Shown in pieces: positions 1 to 8,677 of a stretch of 64,000 bases of DNA (positions within the stretch are counted from its first letter, which is position 1; every line of letters begins with the position of its first letter). The notes below the pieces were generated by a model. That model did no database searches, had not been told where the DNA came from, and worked only from the letters and a program-made list of their open reading frames with translations. A program made the position numbers and the translations under genes. The stretch is from Haliotis asinina (lineage: Eukaryota > Mollusca > Gastropoda > Lepetellida > Haliotidae): the NCBI RefSeq assembly GCF_037392515.1, contig NC_090283.1, positions 17,369,001 to 17,433,000 of the forward strand, written 5' to 3'.

Positions 1-75
1 CACGATGATTTACTGGGTGCTGCCACAGGGCTGGAGTATTGCTGTGTGTGACGTAAAACAGGAAACAAATAAACA
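1..75 (+). mobile_element. 3' end of a SINE (family 1), cut by the window edge
   Basis: The stretch resembles the last part of the complete family-1 copy near 14110-14180: a CGATnATTTAC block, a GCnGCCA block, GGCTGGAnTATTGCTG and then a GACGTAAAAC block followed by A/C-rich sequence. Several substitutions show it is old. Only the 3' part lies in the window. Confidence 0.5.
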
Positions 76-445
76 AGACATAAAGTTATAGTCATTTCTT
101 CAACATGCGAAACTTCTGCAAGCCTATGGCTTTTCAAAAGACAAGAGTTTTAATCACCTATTAAAAACAACAGAATTAATGTTCATTTTCTCATAAACAA
201 TGACGTGAACAAAGAGACTGTGTTGTGTCATCGACACTTGAAGCAATCATCGCTAAACACGTTATAAAAGCTAGAGCATTGGTCTTTGAATGCCTTTGTT
301 TTGGGGGTTTTTTTGTTTGTTGTTTTTAATCAGAAAATATATTTTCATTTTTTAAATATGCAACTTATTTGATTACACCTTATCATGCACTCTTATAGGT
401 GCTATGTCATAGATGATCACTACCTAATATACAACAGACTTGCTT
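76..445. other. No gene seen
   Basis: AT-rich intergenic sequence with T-rich runs near 300-345. No open frame with recognisable similarity and no repeat beyond the flanking SINE remnants. Confidence 0.6.
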
Positions 446-625
446 GTGGCATTCCAGCTACAAAGCGTCGGTTTGTAAATACAGTCTAATATGGACCAGA
501 CAATCCAGTGATGAACCGCAAGAGCACCGCTCTACCCAACTTGGACACGATGACCCGCACGAGTCAGCGAGTCTGACCACCCGGTCCCGTAAGTCGCTTA
601 GTAAGATAGCATTACATGATAACCA
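446..625 (-). mobile_element. Diverged SINE (family 1) remnant
   Basis: On the plus strand the stretch carries, in order, a GTTTGTAAATA block, GGACCAGACAATCCAGTGAT, a block like the one preceding the ACATGTGTCAACCAAGTCAG region of the 17001-17269 copy, and AGTCAGCGAGTCTGACCACC followed by CGGTCCCGTAAGTCGC. This is the order of the 17001-17269 copy, so the element's sense strand is minus. The (GTGA)n tail side and the other end are eroded. Confidence 0.65.
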
Positions 626-960
626 TTCCTAACCTTCACGATTACATAAGCAAAATAATAATATAAATAAGTTTATATATTTGTATTTTACGAAGAAATG
701 TGTCAACCAAGTCCTTGAAACAGATGCTTGTGAAGACATGACGGTGACAGCATTTGACGTCACGTCACACAAAGTGAAACTAACAAACGTAGTTTCAACG
801 GTTTGTTCCCACTGTGCAGGCAGCCTGCAGGGGATTAGGATTAGTGATGTTGTTTTAAGGAAAGGGGTTGTCTCATGACTATGACTGAACTTAACTCACT
901 TCATCAACAGCCACCAATATATATTATGACATTAATAGCTTAATTAATATCGATGAATAA
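626..960. other. No gene seen
   Basis: Short open frames only, with no recognisable product. The stretch leads into the MULE pseudogene, and the element boundary could lie here, but I could not identify terminal inverted repeats or a target duplication. Confidence 0.5.
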
Positions 961-980
961 AATTCAACCTGATATATATA

Positions 981-987
981 TATAAAG
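981..987 (+). promoter_or_regulatory. TATA-like box before the MULE pseudogene
   Basis: TATAAAG at the end of a (TA)n stretch, 20 bases before the first in-frame ATG (1001) and 41 before the ATG at 1022. A start of transcription about 30 bases downstream would favour the ATGs at 1017 or 1022. The (TA)n context makes chance occurrence quite possible. Confidence 0.35.
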
Positions 988-1000
988 GCAGAACAATTTT

Positions 1001-2536
1001 ATGGCACTGTCATTTATGACCATGGCTATTGTTCAAGTAAATCTAGAGTTCATCCCCAACACGCAAGGAGGGCGTAACCTTGTTTACCAAGGTTACAAGT
1101 TCAGAATCCAGAAGAGACGCAAAACCAGTGTATATTGGAGATGTTGCAACCATCAACACCGCCAATGATCTTATTACGACATATCGAAACACCCACAACC
1201 ATCCGGCAAACCATAACAAGATCACAGTGGACAAGTTCCTTGCCAACTTGAAAGATATGGTCAAGACTGACACTACACTAATGCCAACTCTCTACCAAGA
1301 AGGTCTTCAAAGTAAGTTTTATTTTTTACCATTATTTTCGTATTTTCGCATGAATATGTAAATTGTTAATACGGGTGAGATTTTAAGACAAGTTCATATT
1401 GCATGAATATATAAATTCTTCAAAATGTAAAAGTGACATTTTAAGACAAGTATGTAACCGAAATATGATATAATGCATCATTATCATACCAGTGAAACTG
1501 ACAATAATCATTTGCGTTTTAGGTCTTACTTCTGAGAAGCCAGAAGCTGCTGCTGTTGCTCCGACATTCTACAGCACCCACACCAGCCTGTACGGGTCAC
1601 GAGCCAAAGAATTGCCACCTCTTCCCAGACAGCGAGCAGATGTCAACATTCCACACAACTACGCCCAGACATTGTCTGGTGACAACTTCATTATCCACGC
1701 TGACAACAAGATGACCATCTTCACCATGACCTCCAACCTCCAACACCTTTCCAGAGCCGACACCTTCTACTGCGACGGCACCTTCAGTATCAGCCCCAGT
1801 ATTTACAACCAACTCTACACAATTCACGCCATGGTCAACCACAAGATGTTTCCACTTATTTACGGACTTCTTCCAGACAAGAAACAACCCACCTACCATA
1901 GGTTCTTAAGCATCATCAAACAAAAATCAGCCGACCAGAATATCCACCTTCAGCCAGCATTCGCCTTCACAGACTTTGAGTCAGCAGCCCAGAATGCCAT
2001 CAAAGACGTGTTTCAGTGGCAACTGAAAGGTTGTTTGTTTCATTTCAGACAAGCCATCTGGAGGAAAGTCCAGAAATATGGTCTACAGAAGAGATTTGTG
2101 ACTGACCCAGAAGTAACTAACTTCGTGGGAATTACTTCTGCTTTGCCACTAGTGCGACCAGAGGACATTGATGAGGTGTGGCTCAGTGCTGTGAACAATA
2201 CGAAGCTCGTATCTCAATGGCCCAAGTGTGAACCAGTTTGCTGACTATGTGACACTGCAGTGGATTGAGGGTCCTGGTAGACAGATGTGGAATCACTTCC
2301 ACACTGTTAGTTCCAAGACCACAAATCATGTTGAAGGTTGGCATGCAAGACTTGGCAAACTTGGCCAGAAACATCCCAACATCTATCGGTTCATTGGCAT
2401 CATCCGAAAAGAGCAGAGCTACACCGAGACGACAATACTTCAGATGGTGCACGGTGGTAAGCAGGCCCCCAAGAAGAAGAAATACCGACACACCGACGAT
2501 GAAATCCAATGCATGTCACATTTGGTTGGACTTTAA
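1001..2536 (+). pseudogene. FLYWCH zinc-finger MULE transposase, frameshifted
   Basis: Remnant of a Mutator-like (MULE) DNA transposase gene. The first frame, opened by ATGs at 1001, 1017 and 1022, encodes a FLYWCH-type finger: an F-x4-T-x-G-G-R-N-L-x-Y-x-G-Y-K-F pattern, then YWRC. It stops at 1166-1168, and the expected continuation (LITTYRNTHNHPAN) is one frame over, so a small indel lies near 1155-1168. An in-frame intron follows (1312-1522). Exon 2 carries the MULE catalytic core: CDGTF (first Asp, 1774-1776), FTDFE (second Asp, 1972-1974) and GCLFHF (about 2029-2046). A second frameshift between about 2195 and 2244 moves the frame to the C-terminal part, FADYVTLQWIEG, TTNHVEGWH (likely the third acidic residue) and KKKKYR, ending at the TAA before 2537. 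FLYWCH-MULE fusions are common in invertebrate genomes. Two frameshifts make this copy inactive, unless one is a sequencing error. No terminal repeats were found. Confidence 0.85.
1312..1522 (+). other. Intron of the MULE transposase pseudogene
   Basis: The donor GTAAGT at 1312 and acceptor TTTTAG ending at 1522 bracket a 211-bp AT-rich stretch. Splicing is phase 1: base 1311 joins 1523-1524 to make one Ser codon and links the upstream frame exactly to the frame of the DDE core. The in-frame join across different reading frames supports a real ancestral intron. Confidence 0.75.
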
Positions 2537-2570
2537 CTATGCTGACATTAAATGTAACAGTTCATACCAT

Positions 2571-2680
2571 GCTATGTAAAGTTATATTAATATTATATTA
2601 ATTATCTTGTAAGTCTGTAATACTTGCTATGTAAAATTATATTAATATTATATCAATTATCTTGTAAGTCTGTAATACTT
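2571..2680. repeat. 55-bp tandem duplication
   Basis: Two adjacent 55-bp copies (2571-2625 and 2626-2680), each starting GCTATGTAAA and ending GTCTGTAATACTT. They differ at two positions by eye. The repeat is AT-rich and noncoding, just 3' of the MULE frame, so it may be part of that element's 3' region. Confidence 0.9.
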
Positions 2681-3934
2681 TAATTTTGTACTGCTGGTTA
2701 TGTACATGGCACCAAATATTATATTGGACTATTATATTGGATTGTCACGGTTGTCATGAAGAATGTTATAAATGTTTATAAATAGCATGCAAAGAATAGT
2801 GGTGTCTGTTGTCTGTATCATTTCTGCCACAGAGATGTACTTATACGCCCTCCAACTAACCCCATTGTTTACTTGTTTAACCTGCCTGACTGCTTCAGTA
2901 ATTACAAACAAGGTGTGTGCACAGTGAGAAGACCCCGTTTCAACATATAACTTAATGCTGAAACATGTTATAAACAACGCTGTAAGCTGTCGAAGCGGCC
3001 AAGTCACACAAACGTCCATCTGCTGTGTTGAAAATTAATGAATTGTGTGAATCATCTTAATCATGACAAACAAATTTACATATTGAGCATGGAGTTATGC
3101 AGCTGAGGTATGTTGACACCAGTCACACAAATTATCGAACCTGACCACTCCATTCCGTTCGTCTCGTCTTATGTCAAACATGGATTCCTGACTAGCTATT
3201 CTCAAAACGTTCGTAACCTAATGTACCTTTAAGCCCATGCTTAACACACTGCCTACGATCAAAGAATTTCGAGAATAAGAGCCGTAGAGGTTCATTCTAA
3301 CCTGGATCCTCACGCCGGACTGGTCTTGGATATTTACAGTGGAAAGCTGTCTAATCCGGCACGTATTGGGACTGTGGAAATAATCCGTTTTAGAGAATGT
3401 GCCGGATTGCTGATGATAAATGAACAAGTCACAGAAGGGACTTGGATTTTATGCCTATGTTGACAATTTGCTGTATAGGGCAGATGCCAGTTTTGACAGC
3501 TTCCACTGTAGTTCCATTCCTGACTGCTTGAGGAATAACATACTTCACCATTTCTGCTCCACTACATAGTTGATGTTGTATAAAATGTAGTGCAGCGTTA
3601 TGTGTTGAAATAAATGCGCGTTGTGAATATTTTACGACTGTTTCTGTAAAGTAAAAGCGACAGTGATCCTTCTGAATCCATTCTTCGAATGCAGAACAAC
3701 AACCTTATCATGATCTTGTGTTTAATCATTATCAAAACAGCTCTGATACCCGATCTTCCTGAAAAGGATAGCGTACCCGTCTTCCCCGGGTCAGTCGTCA
3801 TAAACACACGCAAATGCAGGTCAATTGTTCAGGCTAGAGCAACGTCGGGAATGGAATCGGATATAATGTTGTCACCGATGCCTCTCATTCAAGTTTCGTC
3901 GGTTTGGTTCATCAGCCATGAACAGCCATCATGG
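2681..3934. other. No gene seen
   Basis: Only short open frames on either strand, none with recognisable motifs. The one structured item is the imperfect palindrome at 3197-3277, listed separately. Confidence 0.5.
3197..3277. repeat. Imperfect palindrome (hairpin), about 81 bp
   Basis: The centre is a perfect 6-bp stem with a 4-base loop (TTAAGC at 3229-3234, CCAT, GCTTAA at 3239-3244). The outer ends also pair: TATTCTC at 3197-3203 against GAGAATA at 3271-3277. Intervening bases pair partly (CGTAnCC against a CCTACG block). It could be a tiny hairpin MITE or a structured RNA element; no function can be assigned. Confidence 0.5.
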
Positions 3935-4020
3935 GTTTCACCCCGATTTTAACAAAATTCCAGCAATATGACGCTTCAGCGAACGCATTGATCACTGGAC
4001 TACCCCACGATCCAAGCCAT
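3935..4020. mobile_element. Possible degraded SINE remnant
   Basis: TTTTAACAAAATTCCAGCAATAT resembles the tail-side block of both SINE families in this window, and ATTGATCACTGGACTACC echoes a family-1 internal block. The order is scrambled or partly deleted relative to intact copies, so this is a weak call. Confidence 0.35.
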
Positions 4021-4102
4021 CAGGAATTTTATCTATTCGCCTATATACCATTTTGCATACAGCTTAAAACACCATTAATGGTCTGTTGATTCGCAATGGT
4101 AA

Positions 4103-4373
4103 GACCCGTGAAGGTCCCGGGGTGGAATAGGCCTACAGCAACCCATACTTGCTGTAAAAGGCGACTATGCGTGTCGTAAGAGGCGACTATCGGGGTCGGG
4201 TGGTCAGGCATGCTGACTTGGTTGACACATGTCATCGGTTCCCAGTTGCGCAGATCGATGCTCATGCTGTTGATCACTGGATTGTCTGGTCCAGACTCGA
4301 TTAATTACAGACCGCCGCAGTATAGCTTGAATATTGCTGAGTGGCGTAAAAACAAACTCACTCACTCACTCGC
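4103..4373 (+). mobile_element. SINE (family 1), near full length
   Basis: Same organisation as the copy at 13923-14186: a CCCGTGAAGGTCCCGGGG start, a GGCGACTATnnGTGTCGTAAG block, GGTGGTCAGGC, CATCGGTTCCCAGTTGCGCA, GGATTGTCTGGTCCAGACTC, GACCGCCGC, and a GGCGTAAAAACAAACTCACT end running into a CTCA tail. The sense strand is plus, taking the CTCA tail as 3'. GGTGGTCAGG and GGTTCCCA resemble pol III A and B boxes, but they lie about 100 bases in, so tRNA origin is not certain. No clear target-site duplication was seen. Confidence 0.85.
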
Positions 4374-4764
4374 ACTAATAAACTATTGTCATCCCTCCAT
4401 TGTAAAAGTGGACTCTTCTAGTTGAAGTAGTTGAAGGAGAAAAAGACTGTGACTTGGCATTTTCTGATCACAATAAACGATAATTTATTTATCATATATC
4501 ACATCATACGTATCATCAAAACAGCATTAACTGGTGAAGATCCATGTCAGAACTGATCTTCAGTAAGCCATCCCTGTGGCCATCATGTAGAGCCCGTCGT
4601 CCTCCACTCTGAGACAAACTGTCCTCTGTACGTTAACCATTGTGACTGTCAGTGCTTGGCGAACACTTCATTGTATAGAGGTAGGCTGGTTTCAAGCCTA
4701 GTAGTAGCATGGAAGTGATTATGTTACAGTGAGTCAGACACAATAGTCCCAGTTAGCCTACACT
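4374..4764. other. No gene seen
   Basis: Noncoding-looking spacer between a SINE and the GTGA microsatellite. No recognisable open frame or repeat. Confidence 0.5.
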
Positions 4765-5020
4765 GGTGAGTGAGTGAGTGAGTGAGTGAGTGAGTGAGTG
4801 AGTGAGTGAGTGAGTGAGTGAGTGAGTGAGTGAGTGAGTGAGTGAGTGAGTGAGTGAGTGAGTGAGTGAGTGAGTGAGTGAGTGAGTGAGTGAGTGAGTG
4901 AGTGAGTGAGTGAGTGAGTGAGTGAGTGAGTGAGTGAGTGAGTGAGTGAGTGAGTGAGTGAGTGAGTGAGTGAGTGAGTGAGTGAGTGAGTGAGTGAGTG
5001 AGTGAGTGAGTGAGTGAGTT
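4765..5020. repeat. (GTGA)n microsatellite, about 64 copies
   Basis: An uninterrupted tetranucleotide run of about 255 bases with no substitution seen. Both SINE families here end in short GTGA (plus-strand view) tails. The flank after the run (GTTATTTAGAGCATTT, then GGCAATATTACAG) faintly resembles the SINE 3' block, so the run is probably an expanded tail of a minus-strand SINE whose body has decayed. Confidence 0.95.
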
Positions 5021-5510
5021 GTTATTTAGAGCATTTAGACTATCGGCAATATTACAGTCATAACGTCAATGTTAAGACGTTAACAATACGAACTATTTCA
5101 ACGTGTGTGTCTGACGGAAATCTTCCATAGTTGAATACCAAATTGTCTGAAGTCCCAAAAACGTCCCAAAAGTAAACTTAAGTCAACCAAACTTTTAATC
5201 GTAGTAAGTAATACGTTTTGTTAGCAAGTCCTACATCTGTGTAGAATCGCCAGTGGATGAAGTGATGGTGTAAGTCTATGTAGGGTCCATGCAGGTCATA
5301 TATTGTGAACGATTGCCTTCCTTCAAGAATTTTATTCAGCTCCTGGGTTGAATATTCGAACATTTTTGTGGTGAAAAATGGTGACGACGGAAATGGGAAT
5401 GTAAGACGCAAATGGGACTGGGAATCGGCTACTAGTGACTCACAAAGAAAAAAAATAAGATAAAAAAAATAAAAAATCAAAATCAAACAGAACACGAAGA
5501 GCGTCTCAAT
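5021..5510. other. No gene seen; A-rich simple sequence at 5440-5486
   Basis: A minus-strand open frame of 105 codons at 5178-5495 begins in the low-complexity A-rich stretch (translated as Phe/Leu/Ile-rich). It shows no motif I recognise, so it is not called as a gene. Confidence 0.5.
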
Positions 5511-5633
5511 GTAAAATATCTATCTTCAGGAAGAAGTCGACACAGGAGTTACGTCCCTTGATGTGCCTGCCGCCGTGTAAAATATCCATCTTCATGAAGA
5601 AGTCGACACCAGGGTTACGTACCATGATATGTG
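5511..5633. repeat. Diverged tandem duplication, about 56 bp unit
   Basis: The copies at 5511-5565 and 5577-5633 share GTAAAATATC, ATCTTCAnGAAGAAGTCGAC, a GTTACGTnCC block and a final ATGTG. They are separated by 11 bases. Substitutions at several sites show the duplication is not recent. Confidence 0.75.
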
Positions 5634-5850
5634 TGCAATCGATAGGCGTAGTTCAAATTTATTTCAAACTCGGACTGACTATTATTCTCGGTTTCGAAGC
5701 AAGAAACCTTGTAGTTGCTTTACACAAGGAGGTAAATACGTAAGTCACTTTAGGCATGTCTGGATGCCAAGTCAGCCAGCCATAGAAAGATTCGAATACT
5801 GTGACGCAGTCATCAAGGAAACATAAAATCAGCTATGACACATTACGAAT
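5634..5850. other. No gene seen
   Basis: Two overlapping short plus-strand frames cover this stretch but neither has a recognisable motif. Confidence 0.45.
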
Positions 5851-6013
5851 GAGTGAGTGAGAAGAATTTTACGTCGTCTTTTGCAATATTCCAGCAATAT
5901 CCAGGCGGAGGACACCTCCACCAATTGGCTTTACACATTGTGTCCATGTGGGAATCGAACACGGGTTTTCGACGTGACGAGTGAACGCTTGATCCACCCG
6001 CCCACCGCTGTTC
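5851..6013 (-). mobile_element. tRNA-type SINE (family 2)
   Basis: From the left, in plus-strand view: (GAGT)n tail, a TTTTACGTCGT block, GCAATATTCCAGCAATATCC, a GGACACC block, GGCTTTACACA, then GTGGGAATCGAACACGGG. The reverse complement of the last element contains GTTCGATTCCCAC, a good match to the pol III B box of tRNA genes. The sense strand is therefore minus, with the tail 3'. Confidence 0.75.
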
Positions 6014-6123
6014 TACGTTAGAGACATTTTGTTTGCTATAGTTCAGCTATGTGACAGAGATGTGTAACTAATCGAGTCTGTGCCATGTTTAACATTTTAA
6101 GTTAGGTAGTCATGTCGCAACCA

Positions 6124-6210
6124 AAGTCAAAGTCAAAGCCTTTATTCAGAACTGGAGGCTCCGAGGCCCAGATTACAAACTGTGCTGAAATACATTTTTG
6201 TTTCTTACAG
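6124..6210 (-). mobile_element. Possible retroelement 3' end
   Basis: Read on the minus strand, the stretch ends in GAATAAAGG followed by three tandem TTTGACT-like heptamers or hexamers. Short tandem 3' repeats of this kind are typical of some non-LTR retroelement tails. The AATAAA (6141-6146) could instead serve as the polyadenylation signal of the neuropeptide-like gene about 540 bases upstream on the same strand. Confidence 0.3.
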
Positions 6211-6396
6211 AGATGTGCATAAATCATTTCTGATAAGTACACTAATCACTTTCTGTAAGACATGAACCCATGTTATTGTTTTTAAATATGACATTTTACA
6301 TACACACTATTCTTTTCAAAGTATTAACATCACTCAGAGACATAAATAGTTGTATATTTTCCCGGGAAGGGTATTGATGAAAATATTTTGGAATGA

Positions 6397-6706
6397 GTAC
6401 CAGATTTTGAAGACTTTGATGAACTGCTAACAACAAAACAAGAAGCTATTGTTCCGCTGTCTAAACATCAGCAGCAAAGCATCTATTTTGCAGGACCCTG
6501 AAATCTTGGGGACGGCATACCAGTCACACCTTACCAAGAAAATCAAAGCTTTATCAAGAGAACATCCACAGGATCCCGTTTTCGTTCTAGATCGTTGGCC
6601 AGAGTATTCACAGGTTGTATCTGATGATAGGCATCTGCAGGGAATTTCTCATTTCGTTTCGCAGTTGAACCAATCAAACGGCTTCATTAGGGACTTCTCT
6701 CGCTAA
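6397..6706 (+). pseudogene. Glycine N-acyltransferase-like N-terminal fragment
   Basis: One frame (6397-6498) encodes DFEDFDELLTTKQEAIVPLS and ends at a TGA. The neighbouring frame continues with PEILGTAYQSHLTKKIKAL, then PVFVLDRWPEYSQVVSDD (the DRWP motif at about 6590-6601). The animal GLYAT family has an N-terminal stretch with a VxVDxWPxF-xx-VV core preceded by an LPxSLxVYG-like segment, which this resembles. Normal proteins are about 290 residues; fewer than 100 are represented, and the required join is a frameshift or a lost exon junction near 6480-6500. The acyltransferase core is absent. The open frame runs into the 3' end of the minus-strand neuropeptide-like gene, but the similarity stops near 6640. 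This is probably a dead fragment or a single exon. Confidence 0.4.
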
Positions 6707-8124
6707 CAGACCTCTTTCCAATGAGACCACTCGCCAGCCGATCAAACGGTCGTTTTCCCTCTGTCTTCGCCTTCCTCTTCATGAACCCAAAGCCGTGCTT
6801 ACGAATTTGAACTTGGTGAGCAGATTCTAATGGCACTCGGTACTTTGGGGGAGCTGAAGACTGAATAGAAAAATCAAGCATTCTGACAGCATTTTCAATC
6901 ATTTTCTGGAGGAGGAACTCTGCAGCTAAACCCCACTCAATGTCTTCTCTGACTTGACCAGCTGTGGGGAACCCGTTGTCATCTTGAGAGTTGTTCTTCT
7001 GGATTGTCGGCATATTATAACCGATGTCCTTAGCAGATCCACCAGGAGCAACGGACAGGGTGTGTGCCATCTGTGACTTCAACTGATCTGGTGCGGAAGT
7101 TGTCAGTAAAGCAGGGGTTTGAATGCCGGAGATGATGGCCCTTGGAACTGGTCGTGCGTTGTCTTTGTCTTGTCTGGTCGGGGCACGGATTCTCTTTGTG
7201 AGAACTGATGTCATGTGGACATTGACTGAATCACTGGGCACAAACTCAGCACTGCGCTTCTTAACCAAGAGGTATGGGACTGTTTTGTATGGACGTGATA
7301 TTAGGGATGGACTTTTCTTCTCTGTTTCTGCAGCTCGTCTAAGTTTAGGTTCAAGAGTCATTGCCAATGCTGATACACTACAACATAAAACACATTGGCA
7401 TAACATAGCAGTCGTACATTGCAGCCTTTTCAACAAGTATAATCATCAAATCTAATAGGCTGCTAATCGAATGCTACAATTTCCTCGGCACGAATCAAAT
7501 ATCTAAAGCTCAGATTAAAAACGACAAGAGGATAATCCTGAACTGTTTAACCGAACACTAAAGAGTACAATATAACTTTGCTGACCCATGAATATCACTG
7601 TTAAAGTTCGTCTCCAACAGCCATGTTCATCGGGTCATCTACACAGGCATTATTATTATATTAAGTCTTTATATAGCGGTGTAGTCCATGTACATACATG
7701 CTCTGTTTCCCCTCAATCATTAAATGTCAATCTCAACTTTACATCGTATTTTTCAAATATCAACTCCCTGGGGATCATACAACTCATGGAGCCACAAGAC
7801 GCACCAAGTTAAGGTGACTTTCCCATCATTCTTTCAAGGTACCCATTCAGGACTTGGACGCATAGTCACAGTGCTTTGTCTGCTTGTCTGCCGGTTGTCT
7901 GCTGTACTAGCAACTAGGTGTTTACAGCGTGTTTGCACTTGAGATGCACGTCATCTCACCCATTAGCGTAGAGTTTAATCTATTGCAACTTTACTAACAA
8001 CGTAAAAGCATTCAGCCATCTCCCAACAAGAGAGACAAGAACAAAACAAACGATACAACAAATATGTGACGGCTTACCTGATGCTCAGAAGCATCAACAG
8101 CGTCCTCGAGGAGGTGAGAGACAT
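6687..8124 (-). CDS. Predicted secreted neuropeptide precursor, two exons
   Basis: Model: exon 1 coding 8124-8078, intron 8077-7378, exon 2 coding 7377-6687; 245 residues. The donor GTAAGC and an acceptor after a T-rich TTTTATGTTGTAG join in frame (phase 2, Ser16). The join produces an ideal signal peptide: MSLTSSR, then TLLMLLSISVSALA, with likely cleavage after Ala21. The body is hydrophilic with basic sites (KLRR, VKKR, TKR, IRK, MKRK, EGKR, IGKR). Near the C-terminus HGFGFM (about 210-215) lies between RK and KRK, and PFDRLASGLI (226-235) lies between GKR and GKR. The Gly before KR predicts an amidated decapeptide. A Glu/Leu-rich segment (about 160-185) may be helical. Such precursors pass the secretory pathway and are cut by proprotein convertases. 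I do not recognise the family; GFGF is reminiscent of orcokinin-type peptides but that is weak. Exon 2 alone could start at an internal Met (7406), but the spliced model explains the signal peptide far better. A further untranslated exon is possible. Confidence 0.7.
7378..8077 (-). other. Intron of the neuropeptide-like gene
   Basis: A 700-bp intron with a GTAAGC donor (8077-8072) and an AG acceptor (7379-7378) after a T-rich tract. It interrupts the signal-peptide coding region. No open frame or repeat of note is inside it. Confidence 0.65.
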
Positions 8125-8208
8125 GATTCAGCAGTAGCTTGTTTTCAACCTGTCGGTGTCTTCTCGGCACTGAAGTGACAGACTGGTCTCGCCTCGTGGT
8201 GCGGAATG

Positions 8209-8215
8209 ATTTATA
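8209..8215 (-). promoter_or_regulatory. TATA box of the neuropeptide-like gene
   Basis: TATAAAT on the minus strand, about 85 bases before the proposed ATG at 8124. Initiation about 30 bases downstream would leave a 5' leader of roughly 55-60 bases. Confidence 0.6.
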
Positions 8216-8291
8216 CCCATGACTGTGAGTTTTTCACACATTCTGTTGAAAGGAGTGTTGCTCCGAAATATGACTCATATCACAGTGTCAT

Positions 8292-8299
8292 TTACGTCA
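8292..8299 (-). promoter_or_regulatory. CRE-like site upstream of the TATA box
   Basis: TGACGTAA on the minus strand, one base off the full cAMP response element TGACGTCA. It lies about 77 bases upstream of the TATA box, near -105 from the expected start. CREs in this position are common in neuroendocrine peptide promoters; use here is inferred from position only. Confidence 0.4.
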
Positions 8300-8677
8300 A
8301 GGAGTTTCAACAGATCACGTATGTGACACATTTGAAATTTCATACTTCTCATTCCTGTCACTTGGAACTTGCTGAAGGCCTTTCTTGGGATCGGACCTTC
8401 AAGGGTTGTTTGTAATCATGTCTGGACCAGCCAATTCAGAGGCAGTACAGATGGAAGGGTAATATAACGCAGAGTCACTGATGGCACAAAAGTCACAGAA
8501 GGTAATACTGGCATCAAACATTATCCTTTTTTTATCGAAATCAAAGTGAATGGCATGCTTTGCATATAAGATAATTATTTTTTTCGAGTTGAATTCTGAT
8601 TGATTCCATAGCTCCACCTCTTTTTCCTCATTACTGTGAAAACTAGCTTGGCTGTGTCCGGGTTATATTAATATGAA
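8300..8677. other. No gene seen
   Basis: Upstream region of the neuropeptide-like gene. Short open frames on both strands lack motifs. Confidence 0.5.

Noticed and set aside
1597..1899. A 100-codon minus-strand frame inside the MULE
   Set aside because: It is antisense to the well-matched DDE core on the plus strand.
5178..5495. A 105-codon minus-strand open frame
   Set aside because: Its N-terminal third is translated low-complexity A-rich DNA, and the remainder has no recognisable motif or splice context.
5560..5650. A minus-strand IDCTH motif resembling the PIF/Harbinger nuclease
   Set aside because: The frame has a stop a few codons upstream, and the following residues do not match the family. 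They fall in a tandem duplication, so the motif is probably chance.
7123..7455. A 110-codon plus-strand frame opposite the neuropeptide-like exon
   Set aside because: It is a shadow of the minus-strand coding exon, which has the splice sites, signal peptide and cleavage sites.
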